NCBI RefSeq assembly: GCF_900129725.1 | Contig: NZ_FQWQ01000001.1 | Location: forward strand, 496,001 to 560,000 | Source of the DNA: Chryseolinea serpens | GTDB lineage: Bacteria > Bacteroidota > Bacteroidia > Cytophagales > Cyclobacteriaceae | DNA: 64,000 nt | Direction: 5' to 3' | Shown here: piece after piece, positions 26,327-35,984 of the stretch | How positions within the stretch are numbered: position 1 is the stretch's first letter | Layout of the letters: each line of letters opens with the position of its first letter | Position numbers and translations under genes: made by a program | Notes under the pieces: model-generated | What the model was told of the DNA's origin: nothing | The model's input: the letters and a program-made list of their open reading frames with translations, nothing else | The model's database searches: none

Positions 26327-28339
26327 ATGAAAAGAATCTTTCACTTCTCCTTGGTAGCCTTGGCCGTTGTATCCTGCAAACAACAAGATGCCCCTCAACA
26401 AAAGAAGTATGTAGAAGTCGCCCAGATCGATACCTCTATAAAACCAGGCAACAACTTCTTCCGCTACGTCAACGGAACTTGGTATGACACCGCGAAAATT
26501 GCCGCCGACCAGGTGGGCGTTGGCTCCTACAGCTTTCTAAACATTCCCCAGAAACTGCTCCTCCAAAGCATCTTAGAGGAGGCCTCAAAAGCCACTGGCG
26601 CAGAGGGAAGCATCGAACAAAAAGTAGGAGACTTTTATGCCTCGGGAATGGACACCGTTGGTATTAACCAGCGAGGATTCGAACCCATCAAATCCATGCT
26701 GGCCCGAATAGATGCTATTCAAGATCGGACCATGCTCATGAATTTTGTAGCCGATGAACTGAAGGTGGGCGACTACTCCATCATCAGTTTCGAGATCTCC
26801 CCCGATAATGAAAACAGCAGCATCAACATTGCCCATTTCAGCCAGGCAGGCATCGGGTTGCCGGACCGGGATTATTATTTTAAAACCGATTCGTCATCGC
26901 TCGCCATTCAAAGTGCTTATAAAAAATATATCGCCACCTTGTTCCAATTGACGGGCGATAGCGAAGCATCCAAGAACGCCGACATTGTTTATGACATCGA
27001 AAAACAATTGGCTTCATCCCACAAAACAAGGATCGAACGCCGGGACGTAAAGGCCAATTACCACAACCTGCCCGTGGCGGGGATCAATAAAAAGCAGCCC
27101 AACATCGGGTGGGTTGCCTTGCTCAAGAACCTGGGATTGGATACCGACACCGTGGACATCGCGCAACCCGCTTATTTCGACAAGCTGAATGCCATGCTCA
27201 CCTCGGTGCCTGTCGATCATTGGAAGGTCTATCTGAAGGCAAGCTCCATGACGTCGTATGATGAAATTTTGAGCAAGCCTTTTGAAAAGGCATCGTTTGA
27301 ATATAACAAAGCGTTGTCCGGGCAATCCACAGAAAAGCCACGCGCACAAGTCATTGCCGATGCGGTGGACCGGCAGTTGGGCTTTGCCTTGTCGCAATTG
27401 TATGTTAAAAAATATTTCAACGAGGACGCAAAGAAGAGAGCCCTGGAGTTGGTGAACAACCTGACAAAGGCATTTGAAAACAGGATCAATCAACTGGACT
27501 GGATGAGCGACAGCACCAAGCTGAAAGCCAAGGAGAAATTGAATGCCATCACAAAAAAGATCGGCTATCCCGATGTGTGGCGGGAATATAAAGTCAAAAT
27601 AGACAGGAATAAATTTTTTGAAAATGTCGTGGCGCTCCGACAGGATGAATATCAATATCAAACCGGGAAGCTCAATAAACCTCCTTACAAACAGGACTGG
27701 GAAACAACGCCGCCCACCGTCACGGCCTATTACAATCCTTCCTTCAATGAGATTGTTTTCCCAGCGGGGATCTTGCAATATCCTTACTTTGATTTGTACG
27801 CTGACGACGCCATCAATTACGGTGGCATCGGCATGGTGATCGGCCATGAACTGACCCATGCTTTTGACGACCAGGGGGCACAATTTGACAAGGATGGCAA
27901 TGTGAAGAACTGGTGGACGCCGGCGGACTACGAAAAGTTCAAAGCAAAAACACAGCAAGTGATTGACTTGTACAGCACCTTTACCGTGCTGGACAGCGTT
28001 CATGTTAAAGGTGGACTCACGGTGGGAGAAAACACGGCCGACAACGGCGGCGTTGCCATTGCCTACGACGCGTTCAAGCTGACCAAACAGGGACAAGACA
28101 CCACCAAGATCGATGGGTTCACGCCGGATCAACGTTTCTTTTTATCGGTCGCCCGGATCTGGCGTGTAAAGACCCGTGACGAGTTTTTGCGCACGTATAT
28201 CAATACGAATCCCCATTCACCGGCCATGTGGCGTGTCAATGGCCCGCTGATGAACTTTACTCCTTTTTATAAGGCATTTAATGTGCAGCCGGGAGAGAAG
28301 AACTACAAGAGCGACAGCGTGCGGATAAAAATTTGGTAG
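26327..28339 (+). CDS. M13 family zinc metallopeptidase lipoprotein
   Basis: 670 residues from the ATG at 26327 (KRIFHFSLVALAVVSCKQQ, lipobox VVSC). Zinc ligands are clear: VIGHELTHAFDDQGAQFD with His507, catalytic Glu508 and His511, and the third ligand Glu568 in GENTADNGG. The N-terminal domain KPGNNFFRYVNGTWYDT is the M13 peptidase_N signature, and the NPH..P(A)MWRVNGP motif is near the end. Neprilysin-like enzymes cleave small peptides in the periplasm. Full length for the family. It is the first normal-composition gene after the island. Confidence 0.94.
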   Translation: MKRIFHFSLVALAVVSCKQQDAPQQKKYVEVAQIDTSIKPGNNFFRYVNGTWYDTAKIAADQVGVGSYSFLNIPQKLLLQSILEEASKATGAEGSIEQKVGDFYASGMDTVGINQRGFEPIKSMLARIDAIQDRTMLMNFVADELKVGDYSIISFEISPDNENSSINIAHFSQAGIGLPDRDYYFKTDSSSLAIQSAYKKYIATLFQLTGDSEASKNADIVYDIEKQLASSHKTRIERRDVKANYHNLPVAGINKKQPNIGWVALLKNLGLDTDTVDIAQPAYFDKLNAMLTSVPVDHWKVYLKASSMTSYDEILSKPFEKASFEYNKALSGQSTEKPRAQVIADAVDRQLGFALSQLYVKKYFNEDAKKRALELVNNLTKAFENRINQLDWMSDSTKLKAKEKLNAITKKIGYPDVWREYKVKIDRNKFFENVVALRQDEYQYQTGKLNKPPYKQDWETTPPTVTAYYNPSFNEIVFPAGILQYPYFDLYADDAINYGGIGMVIGHELTHAFDDQGAQFDKDGNVKNWWTPADYEKFKAKTQQVIDLYSTFTVLDSVHVKGGLTVGENTADNGGVAIAYDAFKLTKQGQDTTKIDGFTPDQRFFLSVARIWRVKTRDEFLRTYINTNPHSPAMWRVNGPLMNFTPFYKAFNVQPGEKNYKSDSVRIKIW

Positions 28340-28389
28340 CTGCAAACCCGTGATGGATTGAGCCGGCTGGTAACCAAGGACTTCGACGT

Positions 28390-28905
28390 CTAGGTTGTCA
28401 GCCGGTAATGCAGTTGAACGGTGTGATCATTCAGTTTCTTCACATCAACCAAAGCCATTTTGATTTCATGATCAACCTCTTTCAGCAGGGGCAAGCCTGC
28501 ACCGAACAATACAGGTTCGACCACGAGGATAAGTTCATTCACCAACCGGGCCTTCATGAACTCGCTTACAGTAGCCGTGCCTCCAATGATAACCGCTTCT
28601 GAATAGCCCTGGTGCTCGAGCATCGCGGCAATGGCCTGAGGTTTTTCGCTGGTGAAAATCACATTCGACTGGGCGGGCTTTGCCGATGTATCATGCGTAA
28701 GGACAATCAAGGCACCCTCATTTTTGAGCGGGAGATAATCGGGAGCGAGGATGTTGTAGGTGGTCTTTCCCATGATCACCGCTTTCGTTTGCTGACTGAT
28801 AGCCATAAATCCCTGACCATACTCTTTCGACAACCAGTCGGGCACATTTCTTTGATTGGAGATCTTTCCATTGGCAGAGGCTGCCAGGTAAACTGTTATT
28901 TTCAT
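28390..28905 (-). CDS. Dihydrofolate-reductase-like (RibD C-terminal) protein
   Basis: 171 residues. RibD_C/DHFR-like features: ITVYLAASANGKIS at the N-terminus, VIMGKTTYNIL, ALIVLTHDTSAK, EAVIIGGTATVSEFM and LILVVEPVLFGAGLPLL. The fold binds NADPH, but such stand-alone members are not folate or riboflavin enzymes by default; the reaction is unknown. It is convergent with the M13 gene. A second family member is encoded at 35385. Confidence 0.85.
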   Translation of the reverse strand: MKITVYLAASANGKISNQRNVPDWLSKEYGQGFMAISQQTKAVIMGKTTYNILAPDYLPLKNEGALIVLTHDTSAKPAQSNVIFTSEKPQAIAAMLEHQGYSEAVIIGGTATVSEFMKARLVNELILVVEPVLFGAGLPLLKEVDHEIKMALVDVKKLNDHTVQLHYRLTT

Positions 28906-29168
28906 CGTTGTTTTGTTTTATATGCTTTCACTCAAAACGATCCGGTCACTGGGAAAGTTGATGGCGGAAGGCAGTGATTAGGGGGCAGGTTGCGGCAAAA
29001 CAGCGGTGCGAATGCGGCGCGCAACGGAAATCAAGAATCTGTAAATAGTTGAAAGTTAGTTCGCCGGCTCCCGAAGGAAGGCTTTGATGGTGGGAGGAAG
29101 GATAGGTAAGCGTGGGCGATAAAACACCTGGATTGGGATGGTCATCGCCCACGCAAATTCAAATAGGT
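28906..29168. other. Intergenic region, no gene supported
   Basis: It holds the start-side region of the DHFR-like gene and the 3' flank of the DinB-like gene. Only short non-family frames occur. No repeat or hairpin with a T-run was noticed. Confidence 0.5.
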
Positions 29169-29696
29169 TTACTCGCTCCAGGGCGGCTTAATGCCATTCG
29201 TTCGGGCATAAGCAATCAACTGTCCCAGGTGTTCGTTGGAATGGCCCAGCATGATCAGGATGGCCGTCATGTTGGTGTACTCGCCGGGGAAAGGGAACAC
29301 AACCTTATTGCCAAGCGCTGCGTCCTGGGTGTTCTTGATGGCCGCAGTAGCCACTTCATACGAGCGTTTCAGTTCGGCAGCAATAGCTTCTTTTGTTTTC
29401 AAATCTTTTTCCAGGGTTTCCATGTTCACGCCATCCGGGATCTTTGCGCCCAACTTGGAAGCGAAGAAATAGTTTGCCGAGATAATGTGCGCAAGAACTT
29501 GTGATACGTTGCGCACGCCGGTACCGGGAGACCAGGCGTACTTGTCGGCCGGAATGGCCTGCGCCAGTTGCATGACATGTCCGGAGACAAACGTGATGGA
29601 TCCAGCAGATTCCTTTTGGAATTGTCCCTGGCAAAAGGCGTGCATCGAAATGACTAGGGCTGCAAGGGTGGCTGCAGTGGTGGTTAGTTTTTTCAT
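29169..29696 (-). CDS. Exported DinB-like protein
   Basis: 175 residues with a signal peptide (TTTAATLAALVISMHAFCQG). The mature part is a DinB/YfiT-like four-helix bundle: the metal-site pattern VSQVLAHIISANYFF (first His) and ILIMLGHSNEHLGQLIAYAR (last His pair), typical of metal-binding DinB_2 domains. Most DinB proteins are cytoplasmic thiol transferases, so the leader suggests a periplasmic variant, common in Bacteroidota. Substrate unknown. Confidence 0.82.
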   Translation of the reverse strand: MKKLTTTAATLAALVISMHAFCQGQFQKESAGSITFVSGHVMQLAQAIPADKYAWSPGTGVRNVSQVLAHIISANYFFASKLGAKIPDGVNMETLEKDLKTKEAIAAELKRSYEVATAAIKNTQDAALGNKVVFPFPGEYTNMTAILIMLGHSNEHLGQLIAYARTNGIKPPWSE

Positions 29697-29894
29697 AGTG
29701 CTAAGGGTTTATGCATGGAAGTTAGGAAAGTTCTTGCACCAGCACGATGAAGATTGTATTAAAATGTAGTGTTCAGTTTCCTCCGATCAGGAATAAACTA
29801 ACGGTCAGGTCAACAAGGCATAAACAACATGCAGTGACCTCTCTTCCAGACACCTAAACAGGGGGATGTCGCAACCTTAAGGCGTTCTCTTTCG

Positions 29895-29933
29895 TATACT
29901 TTGGTATTCTATGTATATAGAAATCAGAGTATA
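29895..29933. promoter_or_regulatory. Nested palindrome upstream of padR
   Basis: An inner inverted repeat TTCTAT-GTAT-ATAGAA (29907-29922) and outer arms TATACT (29895-29900) and AGTATA (29928-29933) share one centre near 29914. The element ends 21 bases before the padR ATG. PadR proteins usually bind palindromes in their own promoter, so autoregulation of this operon is likely but inferred. Confidence 0.5.
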
Positions 29934-29954
29934 GTTATTATCTTGAATATCAAT

Positions 29955-30290
29955 ATGATACCAAAAAATCTAACCGCTGCGTCCACCAAACTCATCATTC
30001 TGGGTATTCTCCGGCAAGGCAATAGCTATGGCTACCTGATCATCAAAAAAATCAAGGAATTATCAGGTGGTAAAATGAAGTATTCTGACGGAATGCTCTA
30101 TCCCGTGCTGCACAACCTGGAAAAGGAGGGGCTCATCCAATCCGAGTGGGTGATGCAGGACGATGCGCGACCGAGGAAGTATTATGCCATCACTGAAAAT
30201 GGTAAGAAAGAACTTGTCGCAGAAAGAGAACACTGGGTACACGTGAACTCCGTGTTGGAAGCGATCTGGCAATTGAAACCGACCAAATGA
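29955..30290 (+). CDS. PadR family transcriptional regulator
   Basis: 111 residues from the ATG at 29955 (MIPKNLTAASTKLIILGILR); earlier in-frame starts lie within the palindrome and were not used. The PadR winged helix is clear: YGYLIIKKIKELSGGKMKYS, DGMLYPVLHNLEKEGLIQSE and RPRKYYAITENGKKEL. These repressors respond to small molecules and often control a neighbouring transporter. Here the ABC permease starts seven bases after the stop, so the two form an operon. Confidence 0.93.
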   Translation: MIPKNLTAASTKLIILGILRQGNSYGYLIIKKIKELSGGKMKYSDGMLYPVLHNLEKEGLIQSEWVMQDDARPRKYYAITENGKKELVAEREHWVHVNSVLEAIWQLKPTK

Positions 30291-30297
30291 CACGTTT

Positions 30298-32985
30298 ATG
30301 TTTGACCTCGAGAAGGAAATAACACAATGGCTCAAGTCTTTTAGCAAGCACCGGGCGTTCGATCATGGAGCTTTGTGGGAAATGGAGCTGCACCTGCGCG
30401 ATCACATCGAAGATCTGATGGCGAGCGGCCACAGCGAGCAAGCGGCTTTTGAACTTGCCGTGGCAGAATTTGGCGACATCAACCGAATGGCAGACGAAGA
30501 CTTCCTGAATGTGAAACGAAAAACGACGTTGCGATCCGTCATCCACGCAGCGATGGTAAAGAACTATTATTTCACCGCCATCCGGCATTTCATCAGACAT
30601 CGAAATTACTTTTTGATCAACATCTCCGGGCTCACCATGGGGATGGCCTGTTTTATCATGATCGCCTTGTATGTAGCCAATGAGTTGAGCTATGACAGGT
30701 TTCATTCCAAGGCGAACAAGATCTACCGGGTCAACACAAAGTTCACCAATCCAAACGGTTCCGGCGATCGGGCCGTGTGTCATTCGCCGCTGGCCAGAAC
30801 CATGCTGAACACTTATCCCGAAGTGGAGAGTGCCACCCGCGTTTTGCGTATCGGCACGTTGCGCATTGGGACGCCGGATTCGGGGCGGGAGCATTATAGC
30901 GAGGACGGAATTCTTTACACGGACTCGACTTTTTTCGACGTCTTTGATTTTAAGCTGCTGAAAGGAAATCCGAAGACTGCGCTGGTGAAGCCGGCTTCTT
31001 TGGTACTGACAGAAACGTATGCAAAAAAATACTTTGGCGATCAGGACCCCATCGGAAAGCAGATCACGGTCGAAGACGATGATCGTTTTTTTTATGTGGT
31101 GACCGGGGTGGTGGCGGATGTCCCGGCCAATTCGCACATCCAATTCGACATGCTGATTTCTCTGAGCACCAGCGCGCTTTGGAATAACGACAGTTGGATT
31201 GCCAGTTCGGCTATGCATACCTACGTGATGCTCCGACCCGATGCCGATGCAAAAGCATTGGAGAAGAAAATGCAGGACATGGTGTACAAATATCTGGGTC
31301 CGGAAATAGCGCATTATTCGGGCCTCACGATGGCGCAATGGGAGAAGGCGGGAGGCTATACAGGGTATTACCTGATCCCTTTAAAAAATATTCATCTTTA
31401 CTCCACCAGCACCGAGGAACTCGAGCCCGGCGGCAGAATTTCCTACCTCTTCATTTACGCGCTCATTGCCCTCATCATCTTATTCATTGCCATCTTCAAT
31501 TTCGTGAACATGGCCACAGCACAGTCGGCCCTTAGAGCAAAAGAGGTCGGCGTAAGAAAGGTGGTAGGGTCTACGCGGGGCGGACTGATCTTTCAGTTCA
31601 TCCTGGAGTCGGTCATTGTTTCGATGCTCGCGGCCGTTGTGGCGGGCATTTTAGTGACGTGGCTCAGTCCCTTGTTCACCGGCTTGGTGGGCAAACAGCT
31701 CGCGTTTGGTATCGCCTCGCATTACGCAGGACTGTTGTCACTCGTAGCACTGGCTATCATTGTCGGGCTTCTGGCGGGCGCATATCCCGCGTTCGTACTT
31801 TCCTCCATTCTGCCGATCGACGTGCTAAAGGGCACACTCCACAAAGGCACAAGAACCGGATGGGTACGGAACTTTCTGATCGTGGTGCAGTTCACCGCAT
31901 CAATGGTCATCATCATCGCGACGATGGTGGTGTATCAACAACTGGATTTCATGCTCACCCGGAATCTGGGGTTCAACAAGGACAACATTCTCGTGATTCA
32001 ACGACCTGATGTTTTGAAGGAAGGGCAGGAGGCCTTCAAAAATGCTCTGCTCGCCAATCCCAACATCAGCGCGGTGGCGCATTCGAACACCCTTCCTGGA
32101 AAACTCTATCCCCAAAGGTCATACCGGCTGAAAGGCAATGACGAAAGCTTTGTGTTCAAGTTCAATCACGTGAGCCATACGTTCCGGGAAGTGATGGGGT
32201 TGGAGTTGGTGGCAGGGCGATTCTTTTCGAAAGAACACCGTATGGATACCAGCGCAGTGGTGATCAACGAAGCCGCCGCAAAAGCCTTTGGAGTTGAAAA
32301 TCCCATCGGCCAACAGTTGACTTCACCCTGGCACGGAGGTGACCTGGTGACCATCGTTGGTGTGGTGAAGGATTTTAATTTTGAGTCCCTTCATAGCAAA
32401 ATAGAACCCATCGCATTCGAACTCATGCCCGAAAATTCAAATCAGGGCGGCTTCATCACCGTCAGGATGAGCCGTGATGAAAACGTCCGTGAGACCGTTC
32501 AGTTTATCGAAAGCACGTGGGCACAACATTCCAACGGGAAGCTTTTTGAGGCTTTCTTTTTTGACAACGACTACGAAAAACTTTACCAATCTGAAATTGC
32601 CACGGGGAAAGTATTGCTCGTGTTTGCATCGCTCTCCATCTTCATCGCATGCCTGGGGCTTGTGGCACTTCTTGCCTATACGGTCGCTATCCGGAAAAAA
32701 GAAATTGGTGTGCGAAAAATTCTGGGAGCGGGAATGGGGAGCCTGGTCAATCTGCTCTCCGCTGAGGTGGTGAAACTGATCGTGATTGCTGCTCTTGTGG
32801 CGTGGCCGCTAGCTTACCTGGGCGCCCAATACTGGCTTCAAAATTTTGTCGATCAAATCGAGATCAAGCCCTGGTTATATCTGTCCGCTACGGGCGTGGT
32901 GGTGTTGATCTGTGGGTTAGCGGTTAGCTTGCAGGTGGTGAAGGCGGCAGGGGAGAACCCTGTGCATTCGCTGAGGCAAGACTAG
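30298..32985 (+). CDS. FtsX/MacB-type ABC transporter permease with permease-prefix domain
   Basis: 895 residues. Residues 1-75 form a 'permease prefix' (MFDLEKEITQWLKSF ... ELAVAEFGDINRMADED) typical of PadR-linked members. Then TM1 (INISGLTMGMACFIMIALYV), a MacB-like periplasmic domain, an FtsX block of three TMs (IALIILFIAIFNFVNMATAQ onwards, with SALRAKEVGVRKVVGSTR), and a second domain and FtsX block (VAIRKKEIGVRKILGAG). No ATP-binding domain is encoded nearby, so an ATPase must come from elsewhere. The family exports lipids, peptides or drugs. Confidence 0.92.
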   Translation: MFDLEKEITQWLKSFSKHRAFDHGALWEMELHLRDHIEDLMASGHSEQAAFELAVAEFGDINRMADEDFLNVKRKTTLRSVIHAAMVKNYYFTAIRHFIRHRNYFLINISGLTMGMACFIMIALYVANELSYDRFHSKANKIYRVNTKFTNPNGSGDRAVCHSPLARTMLNTYPEVESATRVLRIGTLRIGTPDSGREHYSEDGILYTDSTFFDVFDFKLLKGNPKTALVKPASLVLTETYAKKYFGDQDPIGKQITVEDDDRFFYVVTGVVADVPANSHIQFDMLISLSTSALWNNDSWIASSAMHTYVMLRPDADAKALEKKMQDMVYKYLGPEIAHYSGLTMAQWEKAGGYTGYYLIPLKNIHLYSTSTEELEPGGRISYLFIYALIALIILFIAIFNFVNMATAQSALRAKEVGVRKVVGSTRGGLIFQFILESVIVSMLAAVVAGILVTWLSPLFTGLVGKQLAFGIASHYAGLLSLVALAIIVGLLAGAYPAFVLSSILPIDVLKGTLHKGTRTGWVRNFLIVVQFTASMVIIIATMVVYQQLDFMLTRNLGFNKDNILVIQRPDVLKEGQEAFKNALLANPNISAVAHSNTLPGKLYPQRSYRLKGNDESFVFKFNHVSHTFREVMGLELVAGRFFSKEHRMDTSAVVINEAAAKAFGVENPIGQQLTSPWHGGDLVTIVGVVKDFNFESLHSKIEPIAFELMPENSNQGGFITVRMSRDENVRETVQFIESTWAQHSNGKLFEAFFFDNDYEKLYQSEIATGKVLLVFASLSIFIACLGLVALLAYTVAIRKKEIGVRKILGAGMGSLVNLLSAEVVKLIVIAALVAWPLAYLGAQYWLQNFVDQIEIKPWLYLSATGVVVLICGLAVSLQVVKAAGENPVHSLRQD

Positions 32986-33057
32986 TAGATGGCTTTTGCC
33001 GGCTCGACCGGTTTTGCGTCAGCTCGGAGTCAAAAGGTGGGCGTGGGGTTTACCATA

Positions 33058-33096
33058 AAAAAATCATCCGTTCAAAAAGCGAACGGATGATTTTTT
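33058..33096. terminator. Bidirectional rho-independent terminator
   Basis: The arms AAAAAATCATCCGTTC (33058-33073) and GAACGGATGATTTTTT (33081-33096) are perfect inverted copies with a seven-base loop, and both ends carry an A/T run. It lies between the ABC permease (plus) and the T9SS gene end (minus), so it can end both transcripts. Confidence 0.9.
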
Positions 33097-33135
33097 AACA
33101 TGGCTCCTATGCGGCAACGACAATCCAAATCTATC

Positions 33136-35052
33136 TCACTTCAAAACCAGCGTCTGCCGGTGTGCACGTCCGTCGGGGCCCGCCACGCTAATGATGTATA
33201 GGCCCTTGGGTGCCTGCGACAGATCGGGTTGGATGGTAACGGGCGCCGTCACATCTTTTTTGTAAATCGTTTTGCCAAAAAAGTCGGTGATCGTGATTTG
33301 GGTCGACAGTTTGGCGCCGTTGGTGCCGACGTCGATGGTGGGGTTGCCCGATGCGGGGTTGGGAAACACCGACAGGCTGGTGACTTGTGTCACACTACCA
33401 TCCAGCATGAAGCGCAGCGTTGTGCCACGCTGCGGCGTTGCGACCTCGACGACGGTGGCCAGGGGAGCGGTGAACTTTTGTTGCCATAACGTTTTGCCGT
33501 CAGCATCCTGGAGGGCGATGATAAAGGGTACTTTCACATTTTTCTCGGTGGCCACGTCGAGTTGGAAATTCTGCTCGCGCGACGTTATCCGCAGTTTTAC
33601 GTCTTCGATGCCTGCGGGAACGAGTTCCTTGTCGAGCACAACAAAGTCCTGGGACACTTTATTGGTTTCGATCGCTGCGGTGGCGATGAAGGACTGTTTG
33701 TCGTCTACCGGATAGGTGACCTGGAAGGGTTTGTCGTACGTCTTACTCCACACTTCCTGGCCGGGTTTGTCGAGCAGGGCGACACGCATCAGTGGATCGA
33801 TACAGGGTATTGTGCACGGCGTGGGGAGGGTCCAGTCAACGTCTATGCCCGTCCAGCACCACTCGCGTTCGGGGGCGTAGGCATGGATGTCTACCCGCTC
33901 GACTACCGTTGGCAACACCGCACATTCGAGGGGATCGCGATAGGCATACAAGGCATAGACCGGAGTGCCGATGACCGGGCCGGTAGACAAGACGATGTAC
34001 AACTGGCATTGGTAGACGCGCTGGTCGCTTGCAGGATGTATCCGCGTTCCCGGGGGCATCGTGGTCGCCGTAAACGTGGCGCCATCATAGGCATACCACT
34101 GCGGGAAGAACGAGCCATCGTTCACCACGCCCCACATTTTACCGGCGTATGGTTCCAGCGTTGTTTTGGCGTATTGCAACCCCGAGGGTATGGTTACCTT
34201 GGTTTGCGTTGTGCCGTCGAACCGGTTCAGGATGCCACCCTGTGCCAGGTGGGGTGGAGCGACAGGTCTGTGTTCATAGGTGGGTATATAAAGACGATCG
34301 TTGAAGATCTCCATTTCACATCCGCCCGGCTCACCGATGTGGTCGGGGTGATCGACGTAGACTTCGATATCGGCACCATCGAAGCTGATGATCTGGCGTT
34401 CGGTGAGGTAATGGTAGTAGCGCATATACATCTTTCCCTGGAACAGCTTCTTGTCGCTGACAATCTCCGGGTATCCTTCCCTGACGCAAGTGTACATGAA
34501 GGACAACGACATCCGCGAGAAACTGGCGCCATCGTATTTTATCCAATGGGTTATCGACGTGGCGTCGCCCCGGGTCGAGTCCAATGAAATGGCTTCGATG
34601 TAAAGGACGTCGCGGTAGGAGAAGGGGGTGTGCCCGATCAGCCTCACCGTTGCCGGGGGAAGGACGTCGTCGGGAATGTCGATGGGCGTAACGGCGGCCC
34701 CATCATAGCGCAACAGCTCGGCCCGGCCGGTGGACGTGGTGCGATCGGGCATGAAGTAAAGCATGTCCCGAAGCTGCTCGAACTGCGTGTCCTGGTAAAG
34801 GTTGTAACCCTTTGGCAAGGGAACGGCGGCTGTCACGGCGCCGTTGTATTTGTGCAGCGAAAACTTGTTGTGCTCCGCATTCTGGAGCACGAGCATCAGG
34901 TTGTTTTGATACACCACCATTTCGGATTCCGTGGGCTGCAAGCCTGCAGGCAGCGTTACGGGGCTAAACTGGCCGCTAACACGGCCGGTGATACAAAGGG
35001 CAAACAGGAGAAGACTCCAGGGGGAGCAAAGCGAGGGTCGATTTTTTTTCAT
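33136..35052 (-). CDS. Secreted T9SS cargo protein, beta-propeller-like
   Basis: 638 residues. An N-terminal signal peptide (SLLLFALCITGRVSGQ) is followed by repeats of propeller type (DGAAVTPIDIPDDVL, YDGASFSRMSL, YDGATFTATTMPPG). About the last 75 residues form a type IX sorting domain: VFPNPASGNPTIDVG, TQITITDFFGKTIYKKDV, APKGLYIISVAG. The protein crosses the outer membrane by the Por/T9SS route and is probably surface-attached or released. No enzyme motif is seen. Confidence 0.85.
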   Translation of the reverse strand: MKKNRPSLCSPWSLLLFALCITGRVSGQFSPVTLPAGLQPTESEMVVYQNNLMLVLQNAEHNKFSLHKYNGAVTAAVPLPKGYNLYQDTQFEQLRDMLYFMPDRTTSTGRAELLRYDGAAVTPIDIPDDVLPPATVRLIGHTPFSYRDVLYIEAISLDSTRGDATSITHWIKYDGASFSRMSLSFMYTCVREGYPEIVSDKKLFQGKMYMRYYHYLTERQIISFDGADIEVYVDHPDHIGEPGGCEMEIFNDRLYIPTYEHRPVAPPHLAQGGILNRFDGTTQTKVTIPSGLQYAKTTLEPYAGKMWGVVNDGSFFPQWYAYDGATFTATTMPPGTRIHPASDQRVYQCQLYIVLSTGPVIGTPVYALYAYRDPLECAVLPTVVERVDIHAYAPEREWCWTGIDVDWTLPTPCTIPCIDPLMRVALLDKPGQEVWSKTYDKPFQVTYPVDDKQSFIATAAIETNKVSQDFVVLDKELVPAGIEDVKLRITSREQNFQLDVATEKNVKVPFIIALQDADGKTLWQQKFTAPLATVVEVATPQRGTTLRFMLDGSVTQVTSLSVFPNPASGNPTIDVGTNGAKLSTQITITDFFGKTIYKKDVTAPVTIQPDLSQAPKGLYIISVAGPDGRAHRQTLVLK

Positions 35053-35384
35053 ATAACTGTATTTGGGGGTTAACGTAGTGTATGAAGGTCGTTGGTTTTT
35101 TTTGGGCAGGACTAAAAGGATCGTTTCATTTCCTGTGTATTTTGATACGTGGGCGCAAGGAAAAGCCGCGCCGGGTTACGCCGTCCAAAATCTTGTATTT
35201 CAGACAACCTTGCTGCGCCGAAAAAATGGGGGATCGTCACCGGGTGTGAATGCGACAAATTTAGGGCTGAATGCGGAAAGTATCGGTTGTGAACAGGACA
35301 GCGCCGGAAAATTCCCGCCAGCCTTGCTATCTTCGTATGGTCACGACCTCGACATAAAAAATTAGCTTTAAACCAGGAGAGAAA
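35053..35384. other. Non-coding divergent promoter region
   Basis: No gene supported. It separates the divergent T9SS gene and the DHFR-like gene. GCTATCTTCG lies at 35326-35335. A Shine-Dalgarno-like AGGAGAG lies just before the ATG at 35385, which is unusual because few genes here have one. Confidence 0.5.
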
Positions 35385-35939
35385 ATGAGAAAACTAATTG
35401 CCGCCATCAATACGACGATCGACGGATTTTGCGACCACACGGCAGGGGTTCCGGACGCTGAAATACATCAGCATTACACCGAATTATTAAAAAGCGCAGG
35501 CGCCATTTTATATGGGAGAATAACCTACCAACTCATGGAGAACTATTGGCCGGGGGTCGTGAAAAATCCCACCGGCAATAAAGCCATGGACGACTTTGCG
35601 GTGGCCATACAGGACGTTCCTAAAATTGTTTTTTCCCGCACGCTGAAGCATGTTGAATGGGAAAATACAAGATTGGCCACGCGAGACCTTCGGGAGGAAG
35701 TCTTGGAACTCAAACAGCAAACGGGTAAGGATGTTTTCGTGGGTAGCCCGGGGCTAATAGGAGCGTTGACAAAACTTAATTTATTTGATGAATATCAACT
35801 CTGTGTTCATCCCGTGATCGTAGGGACCGGGTTGCCACTATTTAAAGACATCCGTGAAAGAATTGTTCTCAAGGGTGTAAAATCAAAGGCTTTCAAGTCT
35901 TCCGGTGCGACGATACTTTATTATGAGCCCACAAAATAA
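35385..35939 (+). CDS. Dihydrofolate-reductase-like (RibD C-terminal) protein 2
   Basis: 184 residues. KLIAAINTTIDGFCDHTAGV at the N-terminus, AILYGRITYQLMENYWPG, KIVFSRTLKHVEW, DVFVGSPGLIGAL and CVHPVIVGTGLPLFKD are standard for the family also seen at 28390. It has an AGGAG-type ribosome site. NADPH-dependent reduction is possible; the substrate is unknown. It is convergent with the hydrolase at 35985. Confidence 0.86.
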   Translation: MRKLIAAINTTIDGFCDHTAGVPDAEIHQHYTELLKSAGAILYGRITYQLMENYWPGVVKNPTGNKAMDDFAVAIQDVPKIVFSRTLKHVEWENTRLATRDLREEVLELKQQTGKDVFVGSPGLIGALTKLNLFDEYQLCVHPVIVGTGLPLFKDIRERIVLKGVKSKAFKSSGATILYYEPTK

Positions 35940-35984
35940 GTCCCTGCTTTTCTCCAGCGCAAGGGAGAGAACAAGAAGGATGAA

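Noticed and set aside
27014-28132. 372-codon minus-strand frame opposite the M13 peptidase
   Set aside because: The plus strand encodes a complete metallopeptidase with zinc ligands.
30190-31338. Long minus-strand open frame opposite the ABC permease
   Set aside because: It is antisense to a well-supported permease and has no family features; GC-rich codon use leaves such shadows.
33562-34587. 341-codon plus-strand frame opposite the T9SS gene
   Set aside because: The minus-strand frame has a signal peptide, repeats and a sorting domain; this one has none.
35063-35365. 100-codon plus-strand frame between divergent genes
   Set aside because: No family pattern, and it covers the likely promoter region.
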